Numbered from the stretch's first letter, positions 16,937-25,272 are shown. The stretch: DNA of 64,000 nt from Winogradskyella psychrotolerans (GCF_018860545.1 NZ_JAHKPN010000042.1:1-64000); one strand, 5' to 3'. Translations and numbers: made by a program. Notes: generated by a model not told the origin, from the letters alone.

Positions 16937-18169
16937 ATGAAAAAAAAAATACTCGTTATCGGTTTCGTTTGGCCAGAACCTAAAAGTTCAGCGGCTGGCA
17001 GTCGTATACTTCAATTGATAGCGCAATTTCAAAGTCAAGGTTATGAAGTGACCTTTGCTTCTGCAGCTAAAACATCTGACAATACGTTTGATTTAAACAC
17101 CATAAATGTTGAAACCAAACCGATTCTTTTAAACGATTCGTCTTTTGATGCATTTGTAAAAGAATTACATCCAGATACTGTGCTGTTTGATCGTTTTATG
17201 ACCGAAGAACAATATGGTTGGCGTGTTTCAGAACAATGCCCCAATGCGTTGCGGATTTTAGATACCGAAGATTTTCATGGCTTACGAAAGGCTAGGGAAG
17301 TGGCTTTAAAACGAAATGAGACTGTTACTTCAGAACATCTTCAAAATGATACCACCAAACGCGAAATTGCCAGTATCTATCGTTGCGACCTGAGCTTAAT
17401 AATTTCTGAAGCAGAACTAGAAATTTTATTGAATCAGTTTAAAATAGATAAATCCTTACTGTATTATTTACCATTTCTGTTAGAGCCTATTTCTGAGGAC
17501 GATATAAAACTTTTACCCACTTTTGAAGCACGACAACATTTTATAACTATCGGTAATTTTCTTCACGCACCAAATTACGATGCCGTTTTATATTTAAAAC
17601 AGACGATTTGGCCATTGATACGGCAACAATTACCAAAAGCAGAACTACATATTTATGGAGCATATGAATCTCAAAAAGTGACCCAACTCCATAAACCAAA
17701 AGAGGGTTTTTTTATTAAAGGTTTTGCGGAAGATGTTAATGCCGTTATGCAAAACGCCAAGGTTTGCTTAGCATCTTTACGTTTTGGTGCCGGACTTAAA
17801 GGTAAATTAATCGATGCGATGCAAAATGGAACTCCGTGTGTAATGACGAATATTGCAGCAGAAGGTATGTTTGGTCATCTAGGTGGTAACGGTTTTACCT
17901 CGGATAATCCTAAAGTTTTTGCTGAAAAAGCTGTCTTACTTTACAATAATGTTGAAACTTGGAAACAAAAACAACATGAGGGTTTTAAAGTGATGCATAA
18001 GCGCTTCAATAAAGTAAATTTTGAAAAAGGATTTGCATCTAAACTAATAGAACTTTCTAAGGATATAAATGCACATCGTGAAAACAACTTTATCGGACAA
18101 TTATTTATGCATCAATCCATGCAAAGTACCAAATATATGAGCAAGTGGATTGAGGCTAAGAATCGTTGA
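16937..18169 (+). CDS. Glycosyltransferase, GT4-like (GT-B fold)
   Basis: A 410-residue cytosolic protein with an N-terminal Rossmann start (KILVIGFVWPEPKSSAAGSR), the typical GT-B linker, and a C-terminal nucleotide-sugar-binding domain. The latter shows FITIGNFLHAPNYDAV, LHIYGAYE, GFFIKGFAEDVNAVMQNAKVCLASLRFGAGLKGK and DAMQNGTPCVMTNIAAEGM. This is the family-1/GT4 pattern. It stands alone between convergent gene blocks, so the acceptor and pathway cannot be deduced. The start is supported by a typical short spacing from the upstream AT-rich region. Confidence 0.85.
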   Translation: MKKKILVIGFVWPEPKSSAAGSRILQLIAQFQSQGYEVTFASAAKTSDNTFDLNTINVETKPILLNDSSFDAFVKELHPDTVLFDRFMTEEQYGWRVSEQCPNALRILDTEDFHGLRKAREVALKRNETVTSEHLQNDTTKREIASIYRCDLSLIISEAELEILLNQFKIDKSLLYYLPFLLEPISEDDIKLLPTFEARQHFITIGNFLHAPNYDAVLYLKQTIWPLIRQQLPKAELHIYGAYESQKVTQLHKPKEGFFIKGFAEDVNAVMQNAKVCLASLRFGAGLKGKLIDAMQNGTPCVMTNIAAEGMFGHLGGNGFTSDNPKVFAEKAVLLYNNVETWKQKQHEGFKVMHKRFNKVNFEKGFASKLIELSKDINAHRENNFIGQLFMHQSMQSTKYMSKWIEAKNR

Positions 18170-18181
18170 TTTTGATATTGA

Positions 18182-18892
18182 CTATTTCAATATCCCAGTA
18201 AATATAGCCACATAATATAACCCTGTGATAATAAAAACAACACCAGCTACAATACGCATAACTTTTTCAATTTTGGTGATTTTATTATAAAACACTCCAA
18301 CTTTCCCTGCGGTATAGGCTAATAAATATGTGAAAAGAATCACTGGTAATCCTGTACCGAAGGCAAATATTATGGGTAAATAAAGACCATCTGCAGACGC
18401 AATAGTCATGGGAATAAGCATGCCAAAAAATAAGACTCCACTATAAGGGCAAAACGCCAAAGCGAAAACAACTCCAATCAAAAAGGCTCCTAATCCCCCT
18501 TTATCTTTAAATTTTTCAGATAGCTTTTCTTGAAAATTAGATGTTCCTAAAAAATTGAGTTTAATAATATTTAGCATTATTAAACCAATAATGATTAATA
18601 ATGGGCCTAAATATTTTTCGCCATTTTGATTAAAAAATCGTGCGATATGAAACTTACTAGCACCAAAATATAAGATGAATCCAATAGCAGTATAACTAAA
18701 GCCTCTTCCGAGTGAATATAATAAGCCGCTTAAAAATACTTTTCGTTTACTCGAAATATTTTTAGAGATAAAGGCCGTCGCCGTGATGTTGGTTGCCAAA
18801 GGACAAGGACTAATGGCTGTCATTAGTCCGAGTATTAAGGCTGATACAATGGGAATGTTATAATTTTCTAAGAGTGCTTTTAGAAACTCCAT
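18182..18892 (-). CDS. arsG: Aromatic aminobenzylarsenical efflux permease, ArsG family (CcdA/DsbD-like)
   Basis: A 236-residue inner-membrane protein with about six helices, related to the DsbD/CcdA fold. It has two conserved cysteine-proline sites, SPCPLATN (Cys30) and AFCPYSGVLFF in the second half. In Shewanella, ArsG of the arsEFG operon is described as exporting aromatic arsenicals after nitro-group reduction by ArsE and ArsF. Here it directly follows the arsF-like gene with no gap (arsF ends at 18893). It is the last gene of a six-gene ars operon. A general thiol-redox role like CcdA is the alternative, but the neighbours favour ArsG. Confidence 0.85.
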   Translation of the reverse strand: MEFLKALLENYNIPIVSALILGLMTAISPCPLATNITATAFISKNISSKRKVFLSGLLYSLGRGFSYTAIGFILYFGASKFHIARFFNQNGEKYLGPLLIIIGLIMLNIIKLNFLGTSNFQEKLSEKFKDKGGLGAFLIGVVFALAFCPYSGVLFFGMLIPMTIASADGLYLPIIFAFGTGLPVILFTYLLAYTAGKVGVFYNKITKIEKVMRIVAGVVFIITGLYYVAIFTGILK

Positions 18893-19333
18893 TTAGAGTG
18901 TTTTTAATTGCGTATCAATTTTAGATTTTAGTGCTTTAGAAAACCCATCTTTATCTATGCCGTTCATAAAAGCAAATTCGGTTAAATCTATTTTAGTTTC
19001 TTTTCCGTTTTTAATCACGTTTAAGATTAAAGCGGTACCTGAAGCTTCAAATTTTTCAGCTAGTTTTTCATTTTTTTTCTCATCAACATTTATGACATGG
19101 AAGCTAATTTTATCCGCTTTTAATTCGTACGAAAAATAAGTATCTAATGTGAATTTTGTATTCGCCTCAATGGCATTGCACGTCATACAGCGATGTGTAG
19201 AGTGGAAGTCCATAACCTCTATTTTAGAAATTGATTGATCTAAAGCCTGGTCATTACTTTTGTTTTGATCATTGCAGGATATTAGCATTAAACCTAGAGT
19301 TATAACTACTAATAATTGAAGTGTTTGTCGCAT
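18893..19333 (-). CDS. arsF: ArsF-like lipoprotein (nitrophenyl-arsenical reduction partner, thioredoxin-like)
   Basis: A 146-residue lipoprotein (lipobox LMLISC, Cys20) with a thioredoxin-like fold and a redox pair in RCMTCNAIE (Cys49 and Cys52), followed by FHVINVDEKKNEKLAEKF and a beta strand GTALILNV. Proteins of this type are named as the ArsF subunit for reduction of nitrophenyl arsenicals. Its 3' end abuts arsG and its start is 19 nt from the ArsP-like permease stop. The catalytic claim for ArsF comes from the family, not from this sequence. Confidence 0.8.
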   Translation of the reverse strand: MRQTLQLLVVITLGLMLISCNDQNKSNDQALDQSISKIEVMDFHSTHRCMTCNAIEANTKFTLDTYFSYELKADKISFHVINVDEKKNEKLAEKFEASGTALILNVIKNGKETKIDLTEFAFMNGIDKDGFSKALKSKIDTQLKTL

Positions 19334-19352
19334 AATTTTATGGATTTATAAT

Positions 19353-20327
19353 TTATAATAATATGTTGAATACAAAGCCTGAAAGCATAATACACAGCGT
19401 CACGACACCAAAAAAGATGGCAATCAGTTTTAAGGACATTACTTTTTTTAATAAGGTGGCTTCAGGAATAGATAAGCCTACTGTAGCCATCATAAAAGCT
19501 ATAGCAGTACCTAAAGGAACACCTTTGGCTACAAAGACTTCAATGACTGGCACAATACCTGCGGCATTAGCGTACATGGGCACAGCAATGATAACGGCAA
19601 GAGGAACGGTCCACCATTCTCCACCTCCTAAATAGTCATTAAAAAAGTTTTCGGGCACATAGCCATGCATCGCTGCACCAATGGCAATTCCTATAATGAC
19701 ATAAAGGAGTACACCTTTTACAATATCCCAAGCACTATTTGTAATTTCGGGTAAGCGTTGGTAAAATGTTCTTTTTTCTTCTTGGAACTCTGCCTGTTGC
19801 ATGTTGTTATCAAGAATCTGCTTAACCCAATCTGAGAGTAAAGGTTCAAGGTTAAATTTGCCGAGCAGCCAACCTCCAATAGTTCCTAATAAAATACCTG
19901 AAACCACGTATATTAAAGTCGCTTTTAAACCAAACATACCAATAAACATCGCTACGGCAACTTCATTGACTAATGGTGAGGTAATTAAAAAGGAAAAGGT
20001 AACACCCAAAGGAATGCCACCTTGTACAAAACCAATAAAAAGAGGCACAGAAGAGCAGGAACAAAATGGTGTTATGGCTCCAAAAATCGAAGAAAAAAAG
20101 TATTCTAAACCGTAGAGTTTTTTTCTGTTCAGGTAATCTTTCAAGCGTTCAATAGGGAAGTAGGTGTTTACAATACCCATGATGAAAACGATAACGAAAA
20201 GCAGAATCAGGATTTTGTTGGTATCGTATATAAAGAAGTTGAGGGCAACTCCTAAATGTGTTTCTGCACCAATTCCAAATACGGAATAAATTAACCAATC
20301 GGCGAAATGTTGTAACCAATCAAACAT
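19353..20327 (-). CDS. arsP: ArsP-type organoarsenical permease (YraQ/DUF318 family)
   Basis: A 324-residue inner-membrane protein with about eight to ten helices and the family core TPFCSCSSVPLFIGFVQGG followed by FSFLITSPLVNEVAV. ArsP members export trivalent organoarsenicals such as methylarsenite and reduced roxarsone. The cysteine pair of the CSCSS core is the presumed substrate site. The gene overlaps the upstream osmC-like gene by 8 nt, so the two are coupled. The YraQ family also includes uncharacterised permeases, but position inside an arsR-arsE-arsF-arsG operon makes ArsP the best reading. Confidence 0.85.
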   Translation of the reverse strand: MFDWLQHFADWLIYSVFGIGAETHLGVALNFFIYDTNKILILLFVIVFIMGIVNTYFPIERLKDYLNRKKLYGLEYFFSSIFGAITPFCSCSSVPLFIGFVQGGIPLGVTFSFLITSPLVNEVAVAMFIGMFGLKATLIYVVSGILLGTIGGWLLGKFNLEPLLSDWVKQILDNNMQQAEFQEEKRTFYQRLPEITNSAWDIVKGVLLYVIIGIAIGAAMHGYVPENFFNDYLGGGEWWTVPLAVIIAVPMYANAAGIVPVIEVFVAKGVPLGTAIAFMMATVGLSIPEATLLKKVMSLKLIAIFFGVVTLCIMLSGFVFNILL

Positions 20328-20727
20328 TGTTTTGTGTTTTAATAGCGCCAGAAATAGTACAGGCTAATTTTATGGTATTATAAATGGTGCCGTGTTTCTC
20401 AATGTTCTTTTTTAGCAAATCGACATTCAATTTCTCATCGTTACTGTAAATGGTTAACTCATAATTGATATTATCCATTCGTGGAGGATGCTCAAGACGA
20501 GTGGCATTAACCTTTAATGTGGTTTTTGTGAAATTGAATTTCATCATCTTTGAAAAGCGTTCCACATTTTTAAGCATACACGCTGCAAATGATCCTAAGA
20601 ATAATTCTGCCGGATTGGGTAAAACGTCTGCTGTTTTAGATGTGGTGCCAAAAGCAATGTCGGATGCTTTTATATGAATAACAGCATCTTTATTGAAAAG
20701 CGAAGAAGCGTTGACTTGATAGTTCAT
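20320..20727 (-). CDS. OsmC/Ohr family peroxidase-like protein
   Basis: A 135-residue cytosolic protein of the OsmC fold. Both family cysteines are present: Cys50 in FLGSFAACMLKNVERF and Cys123 in IKLACTISGA. These form the peroxidatic thiol pair that reduces organic hydroperoxides. The gene sits between the arsE-like thioredoxin (11 nt) and the arsP-like permease (8-nt overlap), so it belongs to the ars operon. A thiol enzyme here may protect against oxidative by-products or act on thiol-bound arsenicals; that is inference. Confidence 0.88.
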   Translation of the reverse strand: MNYQVNASSLFNKDAVIHIKASDIAFGTTSKTADVLPNPAELFLGSFAACMLKNVERFSKMMKFNFTKTTLKVNATRLEHPPRMDNINYELTIYSNDEKLNVDLLKKNIEKHGTIYNTIKLACTISGAIKTQNNV

Positions 20728-20738
20728 AACAGTGCATT

Positions 20739-20975
20739 TTAATTTAACAGTGCCAATACTTCAGCTTTTGAAGGTACTCGACCTTTAATGGTAATCACAT
20801 CATCGATGACTAAAGCAGGTGTGGACATGACATTGAATTTCATGATTTCCATAATATCTTCAACTTTTTCAATGGTAGCCTCAATATTGTTTTCTGATAC
20901 GACATCGTTTACGACGCTGGTCATTGATTTACACTTTGGACAACCTGTTCCTAATATTTTAATTACTTTACTCAT
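20739..20975 (-). CDS. arsE: Small thioredoxin-like protein, ArsE type
   Basis: A 78-residue thioredoxin-fold protein with the redox motif GCPKC (Cys12 and Cys15) and the cis-proline segment STPALVIDD. The size is that of the short thioredoxins annotated near arsenic and redox permeases. In the arsEFG system, ArsE works with ArsF in reduction of nitrophenyl arsenicals. It is the second gene of the operon, 51 nt after arsR. By sequence alone it could be any redox-active disulfide protein 2; context supports ArsE. Confidence 0.82.
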   Translation of the reverse strand: MSKVIKILGTGCPKCKSMTSVVNDVVSENNIEATIEKVEDIMEIMKFNVMSTPALVIDDVITIKGRVPSKAEVLALLN

Positions 20976-21026
20976 AATGCTAGTATTTGTTTATCGCCAA
21001 TAGACGATATGATTATTAAAAAAATA

Positions 21027-21380
21027 TCAATCAAAAAAATCTTGAAACAAGGATTTGGCAATTTTCCAATTCTCTTGATTAATACAGTATTTTATTTTAG
21101 GCGATTTTAATTCACCTTGAATTAAACCCGCGTTCTTTAATTCCTTTAAATGTTGAGACACTGTAGATTGTGCTAATGGAAATACATCTACTAAATCTCC
21201 TGTAAAACAGCAGGATTGACTTTCAAGATGTTTCAAAATAGCAATTCGTGTTGGGTGTCCTAAAGCTTTAGCAAACTTTGCTAAGGCTTCTGTATTTTCT
21301 TTGTATTCTATTGTTTCTAAACTTCTTTTCATATCTTTTATCGCAAATGTACGATTGGGTTTTGAGTTATTATGTGACAT
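21027..21380 (-). CDS. arsR: ArsR/SmtB family metalloregulator of the arsenical operon
   Basis: Winged-helix repressor expected to release DNA on binding a thiophilic metalloid. The core is LAKFAKALGHPTRIAILKHL, recognition helix AQSTVSQHLKELKNAGLI and wing IQGELKSPKIKYCIN. A vicinal cysteine pair SCCFTGDL (57-58) stands where ArsR proteins carry the arsenite-binding cysteines, with another in KYCIN. The reading frame opens at 21380, but the start there lies inside a palindrome. Met17 (21332, MKRSLETIEY) gives a 101-residue protein of normal length and is the likelier start. It heads the ars operon and is probably autoregulatory. Confidence 0.93.
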   Translation of the reverse strand: MSHNNSKPNRTFAIKDMKRSLETIEYKENTEALAKFAKALGHPTRIAILKHLESQSCCFTGDLVDVFPLAQSTVSQHLKELKNAGLIQGELKSPKIKYCINQENWKIAKSLFQDFFD

Positions 21381-21389
21381 TTGTCACAT
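21372..21389. promoter_or_regulatory. Palindrome, probable ArsR operator
   Basis: Perfect inverted repeat ATGTGACA-TT-TGTCACAT immediately upstream of the ars operon. A -7-like box TACATTTG on the minus strand (21352-21345) lies between it and the Met17 start codon of arsR, so a bound repressor would sit at the upstream side of that promoter. Confidence 0.6.
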
Positions 21390-21435
21390 TTAATATTTTT
21401 TCTAAAATTACGAATGGGATGCCTTGTATAAAAAT

Positions 21436-21470
21436 AAAAAAAGCCATTAGTAACTAATGACTTTTTTTTG
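21436..21470 (-). terminator. Intrinsic terminator of the TetR-controlled operon
   Basis: Stem GTCATTAG/CTAATGGC (one G-U pair on the minus strand), loop TTA, flanked by A- and T-runs, 60 to 90 nt past the stop of the peroxiredoxin gene. The pairing is better on the minus strand. Confidence 0.8.
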
Positions 21471-21528
21471 CAAAAGAATGAACATAACTATTAATCAAAT
21501 AGTACTTTTTAGATAATCGTTTTAATAA

Positions 21529-22185
21529 TTATCTTTTAAAAAACGCTGTAATTTCTGAGGGTTCAGCTCTGTTTCGATAGTCAGTGTTCAGGTAAGCGTA
21601 ATCAATTTTTCCTTTTTCATTTATTATATAGGTTGCTGCTAACGGAAGTTCGTTTGAAGCGTCACCATTGTGTTCATTTAAGCCAAATGAGGTATTGTAA
21701 ATTTCAGCAACATCATCTGTTAGTTTAAATACAATGCCATAATCTTTAGCAATCTTATTACCTATATCGCTTAAAACTTCAAATTGTAAATTGTTTTTTT
21801 CTGAGGTACTTATCGATTGGTCAGGTAACTCAGGTGTTAAGGCTATTAAATTGGCCCCATTAGCCTTAAAATTAGGTAATTCTTGTTGTAATTGATTTAG
21901 CGTTAAATTACAATAGGGACACCAACCTCCTCTATACCACGTTAACACCACGGGACCTTTTTTTAAATAGTCTTGCAATTCTACGGGTTTACCTAACGCA
22001 TTTGTTAAGGTAAAGTTGGGTGCTTGGTCTCCAACTTTTTTTGCGTTTTTAAGAATATTACTAGTGTTTACATCTTCAAATCCAGCTTTGTATATGCTTT
22101 TTTTCGTGGCATCTGCATTCAATTCAAATTCAGCCTTTTTTGCTTCCAATTTAGATTTTAATGATGTTGTGATCGTATTATTCAT
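21529..22185 (-). CDS. Peroxiredoxin-like protein (AhpC/TSA thioredoxin fold)
   Basis: A 218-residue cytosolic thioredoxin-fold protein. The domain core is VGDQAPNFTLTNALGKPVEL followed by VLTWYRGGWCPYCNLTLNQL with Cys89 and Cys92, then IALTPELPDQSI. The CPYC pair places it in the peroxiredoxin-like group with a thioredoxin-type active site rather than classical 2-Cys AhpC. It is the last gene of the operon below the TetR regulator and starts 5 nt after the lipoprotein gene. It likely reduces peroxides or disulfides. Confidence 0.9.
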   Translation of the reverse strand: MNNTITTSLKSKLEAKKAEFELNADATKKSIYKAGFEDVNTSNILKNAKKVGDQAPNFTLTNALGKPVELQDYLKKGPVVLTWYRGGWCPYCNLTLNQLQQELPNFKANGANLIALTPELPDQSISTSEKNNLQFEVLSDIGNKIAKDYGIVFKLTDDVAEIYNTSFGLNEHNGDASNELPLAATYIINEKGKIDYAYLNTDYRNRAEPSEITAFFKR

Positions 22186-22190
22186 AATAT

Positions 22191-23030
22191 TTATTTTAAA
22201 AAATCTTCCATTTTCAGACCGTTGTTAAACTTAATGTCTGTCCAGTTGACTTCTATCCATGGTTGTTCTGTGACTTCAGCTTCCCAATTGGATTTCTTGT
22301 ATTGGCGTTTAGTCGGAATTAAAATGCCATCAATATTTTCATATTGTAATTGCATTAAATTTGGTATATCCATTTTTCCAAAATCTGCAACCGTAAATAA
22401 AAATTGATCGACTAACTGTGTTTCTTTATTAATGTAGATTTGATAAATATCAGTGGGCTTATTGTTTTCTGATGTAAAAGATATTTTGACGATATCATAA
22501 GCTTTATCGTCTATTTTTTTGTCACCAATATAATCGTATGTGACTCCAGGGTCTAAAAGTTTTGGCATCATAGAAAACCAATAAAAATTGGTGGGTCTGT
22601 TGAAAGCTACTCGTTTTAGATGGGTTGTGTCGTTTACAATTATGCCGTTGTGTTTTAACCAATACTCAGTGCCATCGTAGCTCTGTTCTATTACCCCTTC
22701 AAGATTTGGTAGTGTTCTTTCATGTTGCTGATAAATTCCATAAGATAGTTCACCATTAAAAAGATACTTTTCGGTACTTACATCTTTTTTTCCATCTGGT
22801 GTTTGGTAGGTATAAGTATATATAACGTCCTTTTTGTTAAGTAGCGTCTGGTAATTCCCCGTTTTTTGAGTAAGGTTGTAAACTAATTCATGCCCTTTAT
22901 TAGAGAACGTCTTTTTGGTTTTCACCGTAGTGGTCTCGGGCTTTCTGGCTTCCGTTTCTGTTTTTGAATCCTTATCATTACAAGAGGCTAAAACGAAGCA
23001 GATAAGTAATGTGCATATGTTGATTTTCAT
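22191..23030 (-). CDS. Lipoprotein of unknown function (DUF6503-like)
   Basis: A 279-residue lipoprotein (Cys16 in FVLASC) with a beta-rich body. Stretches such as LVYNLTQKTGNYQTLLNKKDVIYTY and DIYQIYINKETQLVDQFLFTVADFG resemble the LolA/LppX-like fold seen in the flavobacterial DUF6503 group; that assignment is from memory of the pattern. It is co-directional with the SDR gene (32 nt) and the peroxiredoxin (5 nt). An envelope carrier or sensor role is possible. Function unknown. Confidence 0.8.
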   Translation of the reverse strand: MKINICTLLICFVLASCNDKDSKTETEARKPETTTVKTKKTFSNKGHELVYNLTQKTGNYQTLLNKKDVIYTYTYQTPDGKKDVSTEKYLFNGELSYGIYQQHERTLPNLEGVIEQSYDGTEYWLKHNGIIVNDTTHLKRVAFNRPTNFYWFSMMPKLLDPGVTYDYIGDKKIDDKAYDIVKISFTSENNKPTDIYQIYINKETQLVDQFLFTVADFGKMDIPNLMQLQYENIDGILIPTKRQYKKSNWEAEVTEQPWIEVNWTDIKFNNGLKMEDFLK

Positions 23031-23062
23031 ATTATGGTTTTAAATAGGTTAATAGGTATGTT

Positions 23063-23794
23063 TTAAACTAAAGCGCCATTGGCTCCAATAACTTGGCCTG
23101 AGATCCATTTAGAATTATCACTAGCCAAAAATAAAACAACCCTAGCAATATCAATAGGTTTTGCTAGTCTATTAAAAGCGTTCATACTACTGAGTTTATC
23201 AATGAATTCTTGAGATTTTCCTTTCATAAATAATTCAGTTTCTGTAGCTCCAGGTGCGAGTGCATTTACAGAAATACCTCTGCCAATTTCTTTAGAAAAC
23301 ACACGTGTCATTTGCTCTACAGCGGCTTTTGAAGCAGAATATAAACCATAGGTAGGGAACATTAATTTAACAGTACTAGATGAAATATTTATAATATTTC
23401 CGTGGTCTGCAAGTTTGTGAAACGCTTCTTGTAAGGTGTTAAAAACACCTTTTACGTTAATATCAAATTGTTTGTAAAAATCGTCCTCGGTGTTATCTTT
23501 TAATTGCTTTGAAATCATAACACCAGCATTGTTCACTAAAACATCGACTTTGCCGTATGTCGCAATCGTTTTATCAAATAATTGAGTAACATCTGCCTTA
23601 TTGCTTACATCTGCTTGTATAGCTATAGCAACTCCATCCTGTTTAACAATGGTATCGACGGTGTCTTTTGCTTCGTCTTTACTGTTTGAATAATTTACCA
23701 CAACTTTAGCACCATGTTGTGCTAACTGAATTGCAATTTCTTTTCCAATACCTCTTGATGCCCCTGTTACGATGATGACTTTATTTTCTAACAT
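23063..23794 (-). CDS. Short-chain dehydrogenase/reductase
   Basis: A 243-residue NAD(P)-dependent oxidoreductase of the classical SDR family. It has the cofactor motif TGASRGIG (10-17), the NNAG motif (88-91), the serine region NISSS (136-140) and the catalytic pair Tyr152/Lys156 in YSASK. The C-terminal SGQVIGANGALV is near the family ending VTGQ..VDGG. It lies between the dehalogenase (10 nt) and the lipoprotein gene in the TetR-controlled operon. The substrate is unknown; carbonyl compounds from detoxification are plausible. Confidence 0.93.
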   Translation of the reverse strand: MLENKVIIVTGASRGIGKEIAIQLAQHGAKVVVNYSNSKDEAKDTVDTIVKQDGVAIAIQADVSNKADVTQLFDKTIATYGKVDVLVNNAGVMISKQLKDNTEDDFYKQFDINVKGVFNTLQEAFHKLADHGNIINISSSTVKLMFPTYGLYSASKAAVEQMTRVFSKEIGRGISVNALAPGATETELFMKGKSQEFIDKLSSMNAFNRLAKPIDIARVVLFLASDNSKWISGQVIGANGALV

Positions 23795-23804
23795 ATCTAT
23801 TCTT

Positions 23805-24608
23805 TTATTTTAGAGCGATTAAGCGTTCTGCAATTAATTTGAGATTAGGTTCGTTTATTTCTGGAGTTGGAGCTAAAGGATATAGTTGTGCGCCAGGTCT
23901 ACTAACAAATGCGCCTCTCCAACCTGCCCACACAGCACCAGCAATATCCCAACCATGAGCCGCAACTAATAGGCATTCTTTTGGTTGAATTCCCATTTTT
24001 CGTGCTGCCCAATCGTAAGCATCAGTATGTGGTTTAAATTTCCCCATATCTTCAATACTTAAACGTTCTTCAAAATAATCTAACAGGCCGGCGTTTTTAA
24101 ATTGTGTTTCCACACCTTTATTAGATGAATTTGTAAAGGACACTAATTTATAACCTGCTTCTTTCAAGTCACCTAAGGCTTGTTTTACTTCTGGATGCGC
24201 AGGTAATGAACGGATTGGTCCTAGAATGGCTTCTCTTCCAGCTTCTTCTGATATTGAAATGCCATGATTTGCAGCGACCATTTGTAGGGCTGCAGACCCA
24301 ACAATACCGAAGTCATGATATTGTCTTCCTACGGTTTCAACTAATGAATATTGTAACATCGTTGTAAACCACAATGGTAATAAATCACTTCTATTACCTA
24401 ACACCTTGCCAACACTTTCTTTCATTGCGGTGAGATCTAGTAAGGTTTCATTGACATCAAAAAATAAGACTTTAGGGCGGCTTGAATTTTCATCGCTTTC
24501 CTTTTGGTCTTCAGAATTTGCTGAAAACCCAAATTGTGGTATAGTGACGCCTGCCAAGCCTAGCATTGCTGATTTTTTGATAAAATTTCTTCGATTGTTG
24601 GTGGACAT
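23805..24608 (-). CDS. Haloacid dehalogenase type II with Tat signal peptide
   Basis: A HAD-superfamily hydrolase of the L-2-haloacid dehalogenase group, predicted to be exported. The N-terminus carries a twin-arginine signal (NNRRNFIKKSAMLGLAG, about 4-20). The catalytic core starts at VLFFDVNETLLDL with nucleophile Asp51, followed by VSFTNSSNKGVE (motif II), KFKPHTDAYDWAARKMG (motif III with lysine) and LVAAHGWDIAGAVWAGW (motif IV). Length is 267 with the signal, about 230 mature, normal for the family. It is the first gene below the TetR operator at 24629-24650. Action on a halogenated acid is inferred, not shown. Confidence 0.9.
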   Translation of the reverse strand: MSTNNRRNFIKKSAMLGLAGVTIPQFGFSANSEDQKESDENSSRPKVLFFDVNETLLDLTAMKESVGKVLGNRSDLLPLWFTTMLQYSLVETVGRQYHDFGIVGSAALQMVAANHGISISEEAGREAILGPIRSLPAHPEVKQALGDLKEAGYKLVSFTNSSNKGVETQFKNAGLLDYFEERLSIEDMGKFKPHTDAYDWAARKMGIQPKECLLVAAHGWDIAGAVWAGWRGAFVSRPGAQLYPLAPTPEINEPNLKLIAERLIALK

Positions 24609-24628
24609 ATTTTATGTATTTACGATTA

Positions 24629-24650
24629 AAACATACCTTTTGGTATGTTT
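24629..24650. promoter_or_regulatory. TetR operator 1, upstream of the dehalogenase operon
   Basis: Perfect palindrome AAACATACC-TTTT-GGTATGTTT with 9-bp arms, in the 46-bp gap between the TetR stop and the dehalogenase start. It shares the pattern AAACATAC-N6-GTATKTTT with a second site in the promoter of the TetR gene. Confidence 0.75.
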
Positions 24651-24654
24651 GTGT

Positions 24655-25257
24655 TTAAGCTTTTAATTGTTTTAGGTATGAGTTGAGTCCCAAAATGTAA
24701 TCATCTAATATATCATCATCATTATAGAGTTTTCTAATGCCTCTGATGCCTTCAAAAGCACTGATTAAATAAATAGAAATAGCATCGGTAGAATATAGTG
24801 TGTTAATCACTTTTTCCTTCTTTCCTCGTTCTATGATATGAGTCAAAGCGGCTTTCCATTCTTCAATAATGCGTTTTAAAGCCATTTGATAGGCTTCTTC
24901 TTCGTCTGCGATTTCATTAATGAAATTGTTCATAGGGCAACCATGCTGTTTATCAAACAGAGAAAATGATTTTAGCCTCCCAGAAAAAGTGATTTCTAAA
25001 ATCTCTAAGGCATTTCCATCTTGATATAATGGAGTAATCATTCCGTCATAAACACGCTTTTGAATCTTAGAACCTATAACATCTAAACCGAGTTCTTTCT
25101 TGCTTTTATAATGATAGTAGAAAGCTCCTTTAGTAAGGTTTGTGGCTTTCATAATCTTATCTATACTGGTGGTTTTAAAACCGTTTTCATAGAACAATTT
25201 AAATGACTCGTCAAGTATTATCTGTTTGGTAAGTTCGGATTTTTGTTTTTGTTCCAT
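24655..25257 (-). CDS. TetR/AcrR family transcriptional repressor
   Basis: A 200-residue ligand-responsive repressor. The N-terminal helix-turn-helix is clear: ILDESFKLFYENGFKTTSIDKIMKATNLTKGAFYYHYKSKKEL (about 14-57). The C-terminal ligand domain contains HGCPMNNFINEIADEEE, a pattern seen in TetR proteins that sense small electrophiles, including one cysteine. The next gene on the strand begins 46 nt downstream, with an operator in the gap. A matching operator lies just before this gene, so it probably represses both itself and the four-gene operon. Confidence 0.95.
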   Translation of the reverse strand: MEQKQKSELTKQIILDESFKLFYENGFKTTSIDKIMKATNLTKGAFYYHYKSKKELGLDVIGSKIQKRVYDGMITPLYQDGNALEILEITFSGRLKSFSLFDKQHGCPMNNFINEIADEEEAYQMALKRIIEEWKAALTHIIERGKKEKVINTLYSTDAISIYLISAFEGIRGIRKLYNDDDILDDYILGLNSYLKQLKA

Positions 25258-25272
25258 GTTTCGAATATATAA

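Noticed and set aside
18182-25257. Genomic island or mobile element carrying the detoxification genes
   Set aside because: No integrase, transposase, tRNA or flanking direct repeats are visible, and base composition looks like that of the neighbours; transfer cannot be claimed from this window.
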